A DNA stretch of 64,000 nt from Streptomyces sp. A012304 (GCF_026008495.1 NZ_BQUN01000096.1:147465-211464); one strand, 5' to 3'; positions 1 to 9,090 are shown, counted from the stretch's first letter. The notes: generated by a model from the sequence alone, not told the origin. Numbers and translations: made by a program.

Positions 1-203
1 CCGTCGGCCCACGCGCGCTCCAGCGCCCGCACCCCGCGCTCGGCGTCCGCCTTCGCCTCCCGGTTGGTCCACCACAGCTGGTGGACGACGAGGAGCAGCA
101 CCAACACCCCGGCGGTGACGACGACTTCGGCCCCGCACCACAGCACGCGCCGTCGCCGGGCGCGCCGTCGGCGCAGGCCGTGGTGCACGACGGGAACCCG
201 CAC
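1..203 (-). CDS. Class E sortase, N-terminal part (runs off window)
   Basis: Only the first 67 codons lie in the window; the gene continues beyond position 1. The visible peptide has an Arg-rich cytoplasmic start, a hydrophobic segment and then the sequence VVHQLWWTN, which is the membrane-anchor signature I know from Streptomyces class E sortases. Such enzymes are membrane transpeptidases that attach LAXTG-tailed proteins to peptidoglycan. The GTG start at 203 is preceded by a strong AAGGAGGGG ribosome site; an in-frame ATG at 239 is possible but has a weaker site. The catalytic Cys/Arg/His region is outside the window, so activity cannot be judged. A candidate substrate, the LASTG protein at 14656-16185, is nearby. 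Confidence 0.72.
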   Translation of the reverse strand, partial: MRVPVVHHGLRRRRARRRRVLWCGAEVVVTAGVLVLLLVVHQLWWTNREAKADAERGVRALERAWAD

Positions 204-424
204 GCGTACCCCTCCTTCCCTCCCGGCCGCCCGCACCATAGGCGCGGTGCCGTGAGGTCTCCAGCGTCCGGGGCTCGAACACTTCCTCCACAGGTTTGAG
301 AAAGGGCTGTCAAAACCCTCGACAACACCACAGGTCACACCCGATGCTTCCAGCCGACACCAAAAGCGGGGGACCACGGTCCGGTTGGGGACGACCGGCG
401 AGTCGACCGAAGCGAGGGATTTCC

Positions 425-1900
425 TTGATCCGACGCAGAACACTGCTGGCCGCCACCGGCGGCGCGCTCCTGGGGAGCGGCCTGGCGGCCGGCACGGCCC
501 ACGCCGACGCGACGATCGCCGTCAACCCGTCGACGACGTACGGGACGTGGGAGGGCTGGGGCACCTCGCTCGCCTGGTGGGCGAACGTGTTCGGCGCCCG
601 GGAGGACTTCGCCGACATCTTCTTCACCACGAAGTCGGTGTCGTACGGCGGCCGCACCCTCCCCGGCCTCGGGATGAACATCGCCCGCTACAACCTCGGC
701 GCGTGCAGCTGGAACAGCGTGGGCGGCGAGACGATGGTCGAGTCGCCGAACATCCCCGGCTTCAAGCAGATCGAGGGCTTCTGGCAGGACTGGAACAACG
801 AGGACCCCACCTCCTCGGCCTGGAAGTGGTCGGCGGACGCCAACCAGCGCGCGATGCTGGTGAAGGCTGTGCAGCGGGGCGCGGTGACCGAGCTGTTCGC
901 CAACTCGCCGATGTGGTGGATGTGCCTGAACCACAACCCGTCCGGCGCCTCGGGCGGCGGCAACAACCTCCAGTCGTGGAACTACCGCCAGCACGCCTCC
1001 CACCTGGCGGCCGTGGCGCTGTACGCGAAGAACAACTGGGGGGTGAACTTCGCGACGGTGGACCCCTTCAACGAGCCGTCCTCGTCCTGGTGGACTGCGA
1101 CGGGCACCCAGGAGGGCTGCCACATGGACGCGACGGTCCAGGCCGCCGTCCTGCCGTACATGCGCAGCGAGCTGGACAAGCGCGGTCTGACGGGTGTGCG
1201 TATCGCGGCGTCCGACGAGACGAACTACGACACGGCCCGCTCGACGTGGGCGGCGTTCGGTTCCTCGACGAAGGCCCTGGTGAGCCAGGTGAACGTGCAC
1301 GGCTACCAGGGGTCGGGCGGCCGCCGGGACCTGCTCTACACGGACGTGGTGACGACGTCCGGGAAGAAGCTGTGGAACTCCGAGACCGGCGACAACGACG
1401 GCACCGGCCTCAGCATGGCGAGCAACCTGCTCTACGACTTCCGCTGGCTGCACCCGACGGCCTGGGTGTACTGGCAGGTCATGGACCCGACGGCGAACTG
1501 GGCGATGATCGGCTATGACGCGAACACCCTCCAGCCGGGCGCGGTCACGACGAAGTACTACGTGATGGCCCAGTTCAGCCGGCACATCCGCCCCGGGATG
1601 ACGATCCTCGACACGGGCGTGAGCTACGCGGTGGCGGCCCTGGACCGCGCGGCGCGGCGCCTGGTGATCGTCGCCGCGAACACCTCCTCGTCCGCCCAGA
1701 CCCTGACGTTCGACCTGTCCCGCTTCTCCACGGTGACCGGTGGCTCGGGCGGCCTGGTGCCCCGCTGGAACACGGTGACGAACGGCTCCGGCGACCTCTA
1801 CACGGCCCGCTCGGACCGCTTCCTCAGCGGCAAGACCGTGAGCGTGCCGTTCGCGGCGGGGGCGGTGCAGACACTCCAGGTGGACGGGGTGACGGTGTAG
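425..1900 (+). CDS. Secreted GH30-family glycosidase (endo-beta-1,6-galactanase-like)
   Basis: Predicted exported glycoside hydrolase of about 491 residues. A twin-Arg type signal (IRRRTLLAATGG followed by an Ala-rich stretch ending AHA) opens the protein, then a (beta/alpha)8 barrel with the GH30 hallmarks: WEGWGTSLAWW near the start, MNIARYNLGACSWN, the acid/base Glu in DPFNEP and the likely nucleophile Glu in WNSETGD. A small beta-sandwich forms the C-terminus. The closest family I recognise is the Glyco_hydr_30_2 / beta-1,6-galactanase group, so arabinogalactan side chains are a plausible substrate; this is inference. The open frame extends back to 296, but the TTG at 425 puts the Arg-rich signal at the N-terminus and has GAGGGA upstream. 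An ATG at 344 is a third choice. Confidence 0.85.
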   Translation: MIRRRTLLAATGGALLGSGLAAGTAHADATIAVNPSTTYGTWEGWGTSLAWWANVFGAREDFADIFFTTKSVSYGGRTLPGLGMNIARYNLGACSWNSVGGETMVESPNIPGFKQIEGFWQDWNNEDPTSSAWKWSADANQRAMLVKAVQRGAVTELFANSPMWWMCLNHNPSGASGGGNNLQSWNYRQHASHLAAVALYAKNNWGVNFATVDPFNEPSSSWWTATGTQEGCHMDATVQAAVLPYMRSELDKRGLTGVRIAASDETNYDTARSTWAAFGSSTKALVSQVNVHGYQGSGGRRDLLYTDVVTTSGKKLWNSETGDNDGTGLSMASNLLYDFRWLHPTAWVYWQVMDPTANWAMIGYDANTLQPGAVTTKYYVMAQFSRHIRPGMTILDTGVSYAVAALDRAARRLVIVAANTSSSAQTLTFDLSRFSTVTGGSGGLVPRWNTVTNGSGDLYTARSDRFLSGKTVSVPFAAGAVQTLQVDGVTV

Positions 1901-1902
1901 CT

Positions 1903-1932
1903 CTGACGTTCGTCACCGGCGGGCAGTACGGT
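1903..1932 (+). promoter_or_regulatory. Promoter giving a leaderless mRNA for the SEC-C gene
   Basis: CTGACG at 1903-1908 and TACGGT at 1927-1932 are separated by 18 bp, a good vegetative (HrdB-type) promoter. The ATG of the next gene begins 7 nt after the -10 hexamer, where transcription should start, and no Shine-Dalgarno is present. Both points suggest a leaderless transcript. Confidence 0.6.
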
Positions 1933-1939
1933 GTCGTGC

Positions 1940-2959
1940 ATGCGCCCCGACACGCCCGCCGAGAACGTCGACCACTCCGCCGAAGCGGCACGCCTGGAGC
2001 GGACCGCCGGCCTGTACCCCGAGGACGCCGAGGCCCTGCTGCTCCAGGCCGCGGCCCACCTGGAACTGGCCGGCGACCGCCCCGCCGCGAGCACCCTCTA
2101 CGACCGCCTGCTGTCCTCCGGCACCCACCTGGACAACCCCCACCTGGTCCGCGCCCTGAAGGCCTCCAACCTCTGGGAGTACGGTCACGAGGCGGAGGCC
2201 CGAGCGATCATCGACGGCATCCGGGGCGCCGCCCCCCGCGACCCGGCCCCCTGGGTGATCGTCGCGGAGGCCCTGGAGTCCCACGACGAGCTGGAGGCGG
2301 CGCAGGAGACGTTCACGGAGGGCGTGCGGCTGCTGCTGACGGACGTGGCGGAACCCCCGTACTCCACCCATCCGCTCCTCTTCGGCCGCCACCGGGTGCG
2401 CAGGATGCTGGGCGCGGCGCACGACGAATGGGACGCCCTCGCGGACGTCCTGCACTCCTCCCCCGTGTCCCTCGACGAACTCCACGACCCCAAGCGGGTC
2501 TGGTCCCTGGGCTCCGAGAACCCGGCGGAGCTGGAGGCGGAGATCTCCCGCCTGCGCGCGGAACTGGGCACCTACCGCCAGGCCCTCTCCCGCCCCTTCC
2601 CGGTCGCCGTCCTCCACTGGCCGGCGGACGAGCTGACGGAACTCGTGGCCGCCTACCCGTCCCTGGCGGCGGAGTACCCCTCCCACGAGACTCACCTCGC
2701 GACGATAGAGGCGTCCTTGCGGGAGCTGGCGACCTCGGGCACGGCGAACCTGGGCATCGTCACGGGAACGGTCCCCTCCTACGAGGCCTTCGCCGCCTCG
2801 GAGGGCACCTCCCCGGGCGACACCGACCTGCTACCGCAGTACGCGACGACGCTGGCAGCCCGAGGCAGGGCAGTGGCTTGGCCGCCGCAGCGGGGGGCGG
2901 GGTGTTGGTGTGGGTCGGGGCGGGCGTATGAGGCGTGCCACGGTCATACGCATGGATAG
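1940..2959 (+). CDS. SEC-C motif protein with TPR-like helical body
   Basis: Protein of 339 residues ending in CWCGSGRAYEACHGH, a SEC-C zinc-binding motif (C-x-C-x8-C-H) like the one at the SecA C-terminus. The preceding 300 residues are acidic and helical, starting with a tetratricopeptide-like stretch (DAEALLLQAAAHLELAGD), so it resembles the tetratricopeptide/SEC-C proteins common in Streptomyces. The zinc knuckle probably binds a protein or ribosome partner, but the function is unknown. The ATG at 1940 is preferred over the GTG at 1931 because a consensus promoter places the transcript start right there. It converges on the SRA-HNH gene and shares a terminator with it. Confidence 0.8.
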   Translation: MRPDTPAENVDHSAEAARLERTAGLYPEDAEALLLQAAAHLELAGDRPAASTLYDRLLSSGTHLDNPHLVRALKASNLWEYGHEAEARAIIDGIRGAAPRDPAPWVIVAEALESHDELEAAQETFTEGVRLLLTDVAEPPYSTHPLLFGRHRVRRMLGAAHDEWDALADVLHSSPVSLDELHDPKRVWSLGSENPAELEAEISRLRAELGTYRQALSRPFPVAVLHWPADELTELVAAYPSLAAEYPSHETHLATIEASLRELATSGTANLGIVTGTVPSYEAFAASEGTSPGDTDLLPQYATTLAARGRAVAWPPQRGAGCWCGSGRAYEACHGHTHG

Positions 2960-3000
2960 GCCGGCTGCTCACAGCGGTGCAGACAGGGCGAACACATAAG

Positions 3001-3025
3001 GTTGGGCCCTCGGCCAGGGCCCAAC
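3001..3025. terminator. Bidirectional hairpin between convergent genes
   Basis: GTTGGGCCCT (3001-3010) and AGGGCCCAAC (3016-3025) are perfect 10-bp arms around a 5-nt loop, followed by a pyrimidine-rich TCTTCTGTT. It lies between the SEC-C gene stop and the stop of the SRA-HNH gene, so it can end both transcripts. Confidence 0.75.
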
Positions 3026-3032
3026 TCTTCTG

Positions 3033-4133
3033 TTAGCTGGCTGGACTGCCCTGGTTCGCCCACCACTCGCGGTGGTAGCGAACGTAATCCTCATGCACCT
3101 TGTGCTCTCTGTGCATCTTGAGCTTCGCCCTCAGACCATCACCGAACACGCCGGCGCGCACAACGACGGACCAGTTGTCTTCGATAACGACAGCTCCGAT
3201 GTCCAAGCGCACGTGGCAGTTGGGGCAGAGACAGAGGATGTTGCGCTCGACGTCAGGCCCGTGATGCGGGCTTCCGAGGGGCCTGATGTGGGCGCCCTCG
3301 CTATACGGCTTCTCATCGAGGCCAACCAAGCGCAGGCCACACATCTGGCATTCATGGTCATAGAGCGCCTTGACGCGCCGCACCGTGGCCGCATCCCGCA
3401 CGAGGCGCTGGACACGCATAACCCGCGCCTTGGGGAACTTTACTTCCCCGGAAAACGCCGAGGTGCCCTGAACGTCTCCGACCGGCGTCTCTTCCTGTTG
3501 CTTCAGCACCTCGGCAATTTGACGTTCAGCAGTGGTGAGCTCCTGCTCCGGGTCCGCTAGACGCTCCAAGTCGAACTGGCAGATCATGATGTCCGAGCCA
3601 TCAGGCGCAGGCGACTTGGATGTGGCGTCGCGGATAGCCGTGATCTTGTACAGGCCGTCGTACCTGTATCCCACGGCGGGCGAGTACCGCTTGTCACCAT
3701 TACGACCGCGGATGATCCGAATGTGATAGCCACGCTCAAAGCTCATCTTGAGCGCTGCATTGTCCCGGTATTCCCAAGATTGGCTCCGGAGCAGCGACTT
3801 GCCGTCTTTCGCCTTGTCCTTGTCAGGCGACGCACCCGTGTACTGGACCCAGGACCAGCCATCCTCGTCGTCCACGTACCCACCGTTGAGCACGATGGCG
3901 TCGGCAACGTAGGTGCCATCCGTGTCCTTGAGCTGCGAGATGCCTCGCCTGACATCGCCGTGCAGATGGACGTTCTTCACTTCCTCACGCCCACTGAAGG
4001 CCTCACCAGGTAGGACGCCGTCTATGTGACCAATGACCCGCTCTCCCATCAGGCCATACTGATCGAAGATGATCAATGATGTCACTTCATATTCCCGTTC
4101 TGACCGGTAAGTGCTCACGATGCAGGTGCGCAC
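3033..4133 (-). CDS. SRA/YDG-domain HNH endonuclease (putative modification-dependent restriction enzyme)
   Basis: Two-domain protein of up to 366 residues. Residues about 30-195 read as an SRA/YDG domain: GHIDGVLPGEAF, a long loop region, VLNGGYVDDEDGWSWVQYTG, and YRYDGLYKI, which carries the YDG signature. SRA domains flip out and bind modified cytosine. Residues about 255-315 form an HNH nuclease with two zinc pairs (CQMCG and CLCPNC) and the core SEGAHIRPLG...HGPDVERNILCLCPNCH. SRA-HNH fusions are known modification-dependent restriction enzymes (for example TagI-type and ScoMcrA-like proteins), so cleavage of 5-methyl- or hydroxymethylcytosine DNA is the expected role. GC is lower than in flanking genes. 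Starts GTG 4133, or GTG 4085 with GGGAA upstream, are both possible. It is divergent from the PLD-helicase gene. Confidence 0.85.
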   Translation of the reverse strand: MRTCIVSTYRSEREYEVTSLIIFDQYGLMGERVIGHIDGVLPGEAFSGREEVKNVHLHGDVRRGISQLKDTDGTYVADAIVLNGGYVDDEDGWSWVQYTGASPDKDKAKDGKSLLRSQSWEYRDNAALKMSFERGYHIRIIRGRNGDKRYSPAVGYRYDGLYKITAIRDATSKSPAPDGSDIMICQFDLERLADPEQELTTAERQIAEVLKQQEETPVGDVQGTSAFSGEVKFPKARVMRVQRLVRDAATVRRVKALYDHECQMCGLRLVGLDEKPYSEGAHIRPLGSPHHGPDVERNILCLCPNCHVRLDIGAVVIEDNWSVVVRAGVFGDGLRAKLKMHREHKVHEDYVRYHREWWANQGSPAS

Positions 4134-4196
4134 GCTCGCTGTCAGACGTCCCTGTTACAACTGGTCGTGGCGCAGTCAGCGATCGAGGGGGCCGCC

Positions 4197-7100
4197 ATGG
4201 TTCAGCCAGGGGATCTGTCACAACCTGTCGCAGGTGTGTACGAAGAGCTCATCACCGAAGGCATGCAGGCACAGATCGACCAGTTGAACGCGGCCGGTTG
4301 GAAGCCGATCCACACGGAGGTCAGTGCAGAGTCCTCACCACATGTCTTGGCCCGCTACATCGCGGAGGCCGCGCGGCAACGGCTGAGTCAGTTGCCGCCG
4401 AACCAACAGGTGGTCGTGGCGAACCACATCATGCAGTCTCTGATCACTCGCGTGCCGGATCCGGATGTAGACGAAGCGGTGACCGCCATCGTCGAGGGTC
4501 CGCGGCAGCTCCTGGCCCTGGCTGAGCAGGAAGCGCCTGGCGTCTACGCCATCCGGCCTTTGACGCCCCTATCCGAAACCGCACTGATCACCAACGCTCC
4601 CGACGATCCCAGCCTGGGAGCGGAGCTACGGGCAGAGCTCGCTACAGCAGACCGCATTGATCTCCTCTGTGCGTTCGTGAAGTGGTACGGCATAAGGGTC
4701 CTGGAGGACTCCCTCCGCGCAGCGAAGGAGCGCGGCGTCCCGATCCGAGTCATCACCACGACCTACATCGGCGCCACGGACCGCCTTGCCTTGGACCGAC
4801 TCGTGCGCGAATTCGGCGCCAAGGTCAAGATTAACTATGAGATCCGGTCAACGCGCCTGCATGCCAAGGCCTGGTTGTTCCGACGCAACACGGGCTTCGA
4901 TACGGCATACGTAGGCAGCTCCAACCTGTCGAAGGCCGCCTTGCTCGATGGTTTGGAATGGAACGTACGGCTGTCATCAGTCGCCACACCGAGGGTGCTC
5001 GACAAGTTCGAAGCAACCTTCGATGCCTACTGGGCCGACGCCGCCTTCGAGCTATACGACCCGGAGAAAGACGGCGAGCGGCTTACCGAAGCGCTCGCCC
5101 GAGCTGGAGGAGCCCACACCACCGGAGAGCTCAAGATCAGTCTCTCTGGTCTAGAAGTACACCCGCTCCCCCACCAGAAGGACATGCTGGAACGCCTTCG
5201 TGTCGAACGGGAGGTGCGCGGCCGCCATCAGAATCTGCTCGTCGCAGCAACCGGCACGGGCAAGACGGTCATGGCGGCTCTGGACTACCGAAACATGCGC
5301 GACAAAAGCCGCGGAGAGCTCCCCCGCCTCCTCTTCGTCGCCCACCGCAAGGAAATACTTAACCAGTCCCTGCGGACCTACCGCGAGGTGCTCGACAACG
5401 CCTCTTTCGGCGAGCTCCTCCACAGCGGGCAAGAGCCCAGCGACTGGACCCACGTGTTCGCCAGCGTCCAGTCGCTCAACGTCGAGCGGCTGGAACAGTT
5501 CGACCCTGAGCATTTCGACGTCATCGTCATCGACGAGTTCCACCACGCCACCGCTGAGACCTACAGGCGGGTCATCGATCACTTCAAGCCGGCCGAGTTG
5601 CTGGGTCTCACCGCGACTCCGGAGCGGATGGACGGGCGCAATGTGCAGGACGAGTTCTTCAACGGTCGTATAGCGGCTGAACTACGGCTCTGGGAGGCCT
5701 TGGAGAACGACCTGCTGTGTCCCTTCCACTACTTCGGTGTCCCGGACGGTACGGATCTGAGGCAGCTCGGCTGGCGATCAGGTACATACGACCGCGAGCA
5801 GCTGGGGAGCCGCTTTTCGAAGGATGAGGCGCGGGCTCGCATCGTCATCAAGCAGGTCGAGGAGAAGATCTCCGACCCGGGGGCCATGCGTGCCCTCGGC
5901 TTCTGCGTGACCAAGGCGCACGCGCACTTCATGGCCGAGTGCTTCCGCCGCGCGGGATTCCAGGCAGCCGCTCTTGACAGTGACTCGTCGGCTGAGGTCC
6001 GGGCCCGCACCTTGGAGGACCTCAAGGCGGGACGCATCCAGGTGATCTTCTCGGTGGACCTGTTCAACGAGGGCTTGGACATCCCTGATGTCGACACCCT
6101 TCTTCTCCTGCGGCCCACCAACAGCGCGACGGTCTTCCTCCAGCAGCTAGGGCGCGGGCTGCGTCGTACCGCGAACAAACCGGTCCTCACCGTGCTCGAC
6201 TTCATCGGTCAGCACAGGGCCGAGTTCCGCTTCGAGGAGCAGTTCCGGGCACTGACGAACCTGTCGCGCAACCGCTTGGTCGACAACATCGAGCGGGACT
6301 TCCCACTGCTGCCCTCCGGCTGCCAAATCATCCTGGAGGGCAAATCGAAGGAGCTCGTCCTCGACAACATCCGTACGCAACTCAAGGCCACCATCACCAC
6401 AATGGCGAAGGAGGCCAAGGCCTACAGCACTCCGCGACTGGCGGACTACCTGCGCGAAAGTCGCCGGGACATCCAGGAGCTCTATAAGAGCGACAACTCT
6501 TGGACCAAGGTGCTACGCAAGGCTGGATACATCGCGCAGGAGGCTCCGGCCGGCGAAGCCGACCTCCTCAAACGGGTCCACGCATTCCTGCACGTCGATG
6601 ACTTGGAACGCGTCCAGGCCTATCTTCGTCTGCTTGCAGATGACGCTCCCGAATACGACAGGCTGTCTGCACCGGAGCAGGCGTACGCGCGCATGCTCTT
6701 CTTCAACCTCTGGGACAACGCCGGCGGCTTCTCCAGCTACCGCGACGGGCTTGCGTCCTTGCGTGCCCAGCACGTCTTCCGTGACGAACTCCAGCAAGTC
6801 CTGTCGTACGCCCTTGAAGAGGCCGACCACTTCCCTCTCCCCCTGGAAGGCTCGCTCGCTGAGCTGCCCTTGAAGATTCACAGCTCCTACAACCGCTCCG
6901 AGATCCTCTCCGCGTTGGGAGTGGCCCGCTTGGGCGGGCAGATGCCGCGAGACTTCGGCCAGGGAGTGCGGTGGGTGGAGGAGCTGAAGACCGATGCTCT
7001 CCTCATCACCCTGGAGAAGAGCGAAAGAGACTTCTCCCCCACGGTCCGTTACAAGGACTACGCGCTCAGCCCAACTCGCTTCCACTGGGAGTCCCAGAGC

Positions 7101-7343
7101 ACCACACCCGCCAACTCCGCCACCGGCTTGCGCTATCAGCATCACGCTCAGCAGGGGAGTCATGTCCTCCTGTTTCTGCGCCGCTATAAGCGCAGCAGCA
7201 TCGGCAAGGCCGAACCATGGATGTTCCTGGGACCGGCCACGTATGCCGGCCACACCGGCAGTAAGCCCATGGCGATCACCTGGGATCTACACCATGAGCT
7301 TCCTGCCGATGTGAGTGCGTACGCCTCGATCACGAGTGGTTGA
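4197..7343 (+). CDS. PLD-domain / superfamily 2 helicase / DUF3427 protein
   Basis: Large protein of 1048 residues with three parts. About residues 140-300 form a phospholipase-D-like nuclease domain (RLHAKAWLF and VGSSNLSKAA); the usual HKD Asp is replaced by Arg, which in this family is common. Residues about 340-680 are a DEAD-type helicase core: ATGTGKT Walker A near 348, VIDEFHHA box II near 445, LTATPERMDG motif III and QLGRGLRR motif VI. The C-terminal third matches the DUF3427 region. Proteins of this architecture are recurrent in bacterial defence islands, but the biochemical role is not established. The ATG at 4197 has a strong GAGGGGG site; the in-frame GTG at 4167 has none. The start region lies 63-112 nt from the divergent SRA-HNH gene, so the two probably share a control region. 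GC is lower than in the genomic neighbours. Confidence 0.85.
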   Translation: MVQPGDLSQPVAGVYEELITEGMQAQIDQLNAAGWKPIHTEVSAESSPHVLARYIAEAARQRLSQLPPNQQVVVANHIMQSLITRVPDPDVDEAVTAIVEGPRQLLALAEQEAPGVYAIRPLTPLSETALITNAPDDPSLGAELRAELATADRIDLLCAFVKWYGIRVLEDSLRAAKERGVPIRVITTTYIGATDRLALDRLVREFGAKVKINYEIRSTRLHAKAWLFRRNTGFDTAYVGSSNLSKAALLDGLEWNVRLSSVATPRVLDKFEATFDAYWADAAFELYDPEKDGERLTEALARAGGAHTTGELKISLSGLEVHPLPHQKDMLERLRVEREVRGRHQNLLVAATGTGKTVMAALDYRNMRDKSRGELPRLLFVAHRKEILNQSLRTYREVLDNASFGELLHSGQEPSDWTHVFASVQSLNVERLEQFDPEHFDVIVIDEFHHATAETYRRVIDHFKPAELLGLTATPERMDGRNVQDEFFNGRIAAELRLWEALENDLLCPFHYFGVPDGTDLRQLGWRSGTYDREQLGSRFSKDEARARIVIKQVEEKISDPGAMRALGFCVTKAHAHFMAECFRRAGFQAAALDSDSSAEVRARTLEDLKAGRIQVIFSVDLFNEGLDIPDVDTLLLLRPTNSATVFLQQLGRGLRRTANKPVLTVLDFIGQHRAEFRFEEQFRALTNLSRNRLVDNIERDFPLLPSGCQIILEGKSKELVLDNIRTQLKATITTMAKEAKAYSTPRLADYLRESRRDIQELYKSDNSWTKVLRKAGYIAQEAPAGEADLLKRVHAFLHVDDLERVQAYLRLLADDAPEYDRLSAPEQAYARMLFFNLWDNAGGFSSYRDGLASLRAQHVFRDELQQVLSYALEEADHFPLPLEGSLAELPLKIHSSYNRSEILSALGVARLGGQMPRDFGQGVRWVEELKTDALLITLEKSERDFSPTVRYKDYALSPTRFHWESQSTTPANSATGLRYQHHAQQGSHVLLFLRRYKRSSIGKAEPWMFLGPATYAGHTGSKPMAITWDLHHELPADVSAYASITSG

Positions 7344-7384
7344 GGGCCTCCACATGCGCGATACCTCGCGCTAACGAGGAGCCC

Positions 7385-8023
7385 TCAGGCCGCTCCCGCC
7401 TCCGCTTCGTAATGCATCTGTGCTCGGTCAAGGAAGTCGTCCGGGTCATGGCCGCGTGCGGCACTCCAGTGGAGGAGGTCTGCGATCAGTTCGATCGCGG
7501 ACTCCTCCAAACCGATTCCCCGCCCCTTCGTTCTGAGCCGTCCGCCCTGGCTTCCCTGGTAGTGCTCAAGCACCACGGCGGCGCGTTCGAGACGTAGGCA
7601 ACCGCTGGGCAGCGCACCGAGCGCGAGTTCGCACCAAACCGCCTTGCCAGCTGCGGTCAGGATGGTGCCCCAATCCGCGGCCAGTGAGGCGAGCAAATGC
7701 AGGCCGCGGCCACATTCCTGCTCAGCGCAGTCCGTCTGTCGTGTGAGCGAGGGGCCTACGTGGCTCTTGTCGTGGACTTCGAGCCGGAGCCGTTCGCCCT
7801 GCCATTCGAGGATCAGGGTCGCGGATGTGCCCTCACCGACGTGCTTGACGACGTTGGTGGCCAACTCCGTGACGAGCAGCTCCGCCTCGTCGACTGCGAC
7901 GGGCGCGCCCCAGTGGCTCAGCTGCCTGACCGCGGCTCTGCGTAGGAGGCGCACCTCGGCCGGCGCCGCCTCGAAAGGCAGCACGCAGCGCAGTCGCGGT
8001 GGGGTGACTTCATGGCGGGGCAT
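7385..8023 (-). CDS. ATP-binding anti-sigma-factor-like protein (RsbW-type HATPase)
   Basis: About 212 residues with an HATPase_c fold of the RsbW/SpoIIAB kind: the N box ELLVTELATNVVKHVG and a G2-like CGRGLHLLASLAADWG. The Asp-x-Gly-x-Gly G1 box is degenerate here (VHDKSH), so ATP hydrolysis may be altered. An extension of about 60 residues follows the domain. In Streptomyces such proteins are commonly paired with an XRE regulator and a DUF397 protein, exactly as seen divergently here at 8245-9306. The ATG at 8023 has a very strong GGAGGGAGGAG site, so the longer frame up to 8116 is not used. Confidence 0.82.
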   Translation of the reverse strand: MPRHEVTPPRLRCVLPFEAAPAEVRLLRRAAVRQLSHWGAPVAVDEAELLVTELATNVVKHVGEGTSATLILEWQGERLRLEVHDKSHVGPSLTRQTDCAEQECGRGLHLLASLAADWGTILTAAGKAVWCELALGALPSGCLRLERAAVVLEHYQGSQGGRLRTKGRGIGLEESAIELIADLLHWSAARGHDPDDFLDRAQMHYEAEAGAA

Positions 8024-8117
8024 GGCTGCTCCTCCCTCCGGGCCACGCGCGCACTGCGCCCGTCCGTATCTGCACGGATGCGCTGCGTAGCAGTCGATGC
8101 ACGAGCAGCATGCCACA

Positions 8118-8149
8118 GAGAATTCTCGCCATGTAACTTCTCACGAGAA
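8118..8149. promoter_or_regulatory. Paired inverted repeats, probable XRE operator
   Basis: Between the divergent HATPase and XRE genes lie GAGAATTCTC (8118-8127, a perfect palindrome) and TTCTC-AC-GAGAA (8138-8149). The shared half-sites GAGAA and TTCTC make a symmetric block of about 32 bp. Its position suits autoregulation by the XRE protein; binding is inferred. Confidence 0.5.
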
Positions 8150-8244
8150 TCCATCGGGTGAACCCGGTGGTCATGTCGCCGCCCCGCTGCCTAGCCTGAC
8201 GAGGGATCTCCGGGCTGTCGCCCGGCGCACGGCGAAGGAGCCGC

Positions 8245-9090
8245 ATGTCCGAACGGGCCACGACACGCCGCCGCCAACTGGGGGCGATGATGCGCAAGTT
8301 GCGCGCGCGGAAAGGGCTAACACTGGAGGAGGCAGGGCGGATTGTCGGGGTGTCGAAGGCGACGATCAGCCGGTACGAGACGCAGTCGGGGCCGGTGAAG
8401 TGGATCGTCGTCGACGCACTATGCCGCGAGTACGGGGCAACCGACGCCGAGCGACAAGCAGTTGTGCGTCTGGCAAAGGAGGCCAAGCAGCAGGGGTGGT
8501 GGAGCTCCTTCGCCGACTCCATTCCGGAGAGCATGAATCTGCTGCTCACGCTGGAGGACGAAGCTGTACGTGAAAGCCACTTCGCGTGCGTGTACGTCCC
8601 TGGGCTTCTCCAGACCCGCGCCTACAGCACGGCCGTGCAGAAGGCCAACGAAGTGCCGTTGGCGCCGGCGGAGATCGAGCGGCTCGTCGACATCCGTATG
8701 AAGCGGCAGGAGATCCTCGCCCGCCCGAATCCACCGCACCTTTGGGCGATCCTCGACGAGTCGGTGATCCGCCGGGTCGTCGGGTCGCCCGAGACGATGA
8801 GGGAGCAGCTCAGCCGCCTCCTCGAAGCGACCGAGTCCAGTCACATCACCTTGCAGATACTGCCGTTCTCCCAGGGCGCCCACGCCGCCGCGCTGGGCAG
8901 TTTCGTCATCATCGGCGGCCCTGAGTTGAGCCTCGACGTGGTGTACGTCGACTTCCACACCGGCTCGCTCTTCCTGGAGAAGGATGAGGAACTGGACCGC
9001 TACAGACTTGCGTTCGAGTACCTACGCGCACAAGCGTTGGACATGGAGGCTTCCTCCGCCATGATCCATCGGGTCCGCAAGGAGCTGTGA
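8245..9090 (+). CDS. XRE-family regulator with DUF5753 (Scr1/WhiJ-like)
   Basis: Protein of 281 residues. Residues 10-65 are a helix-turn-helix of the XRE type (KGLTLEEAGRIVGVSKATISRYE). The rest is the DUF5753 ligand-like domain usual in Streptomyces WhiJ/Scr1 regulators (for example FACVYVPGLLQTRAYS, ILPFSQGAHAA, VVYVDFHTGSLFLE). AAGGAG stands upstream of the ATG. Its stop codon is immediately followed by the start of the DUF397 gene (TGAATG), so the two are co-translated. Members of this family act on development and antibiotic production, often with their DUF397 partner; the exact target here is unknown. Confidence 0.88.
   Translation: MSERATTRRRQLGAMMRKLRARKGLTLEEAGRIVGVSKATISRYETQSGPVKWIVVDALCREYGATDAERQAVVRLAKEAKQQGWWSSFADSIPESMNLLLTLEDEAVRESHFACVYVPGLLQTRAYSTAVQKANEVPLAPAEIERLVDIRMKRQEILARPNPPHLWAILDESVIRRVVGSPETMREQLSRLLEATESSHITLQILPFSQGAHAAALGSFVIIGGPELSLDVVYVDFHTGSLFLEKDEELDRYRLAFEYLRAQALDMEASSAMIHRVRKEL

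Noticed and set aside
335..1585. Long minus-strand frame opposite the GH30 gene
   Set aside because: Composition is Arg/Val/His-rich nonsense typical of shadow frames; the plus frame has catalytic motifs and a signal peptide.
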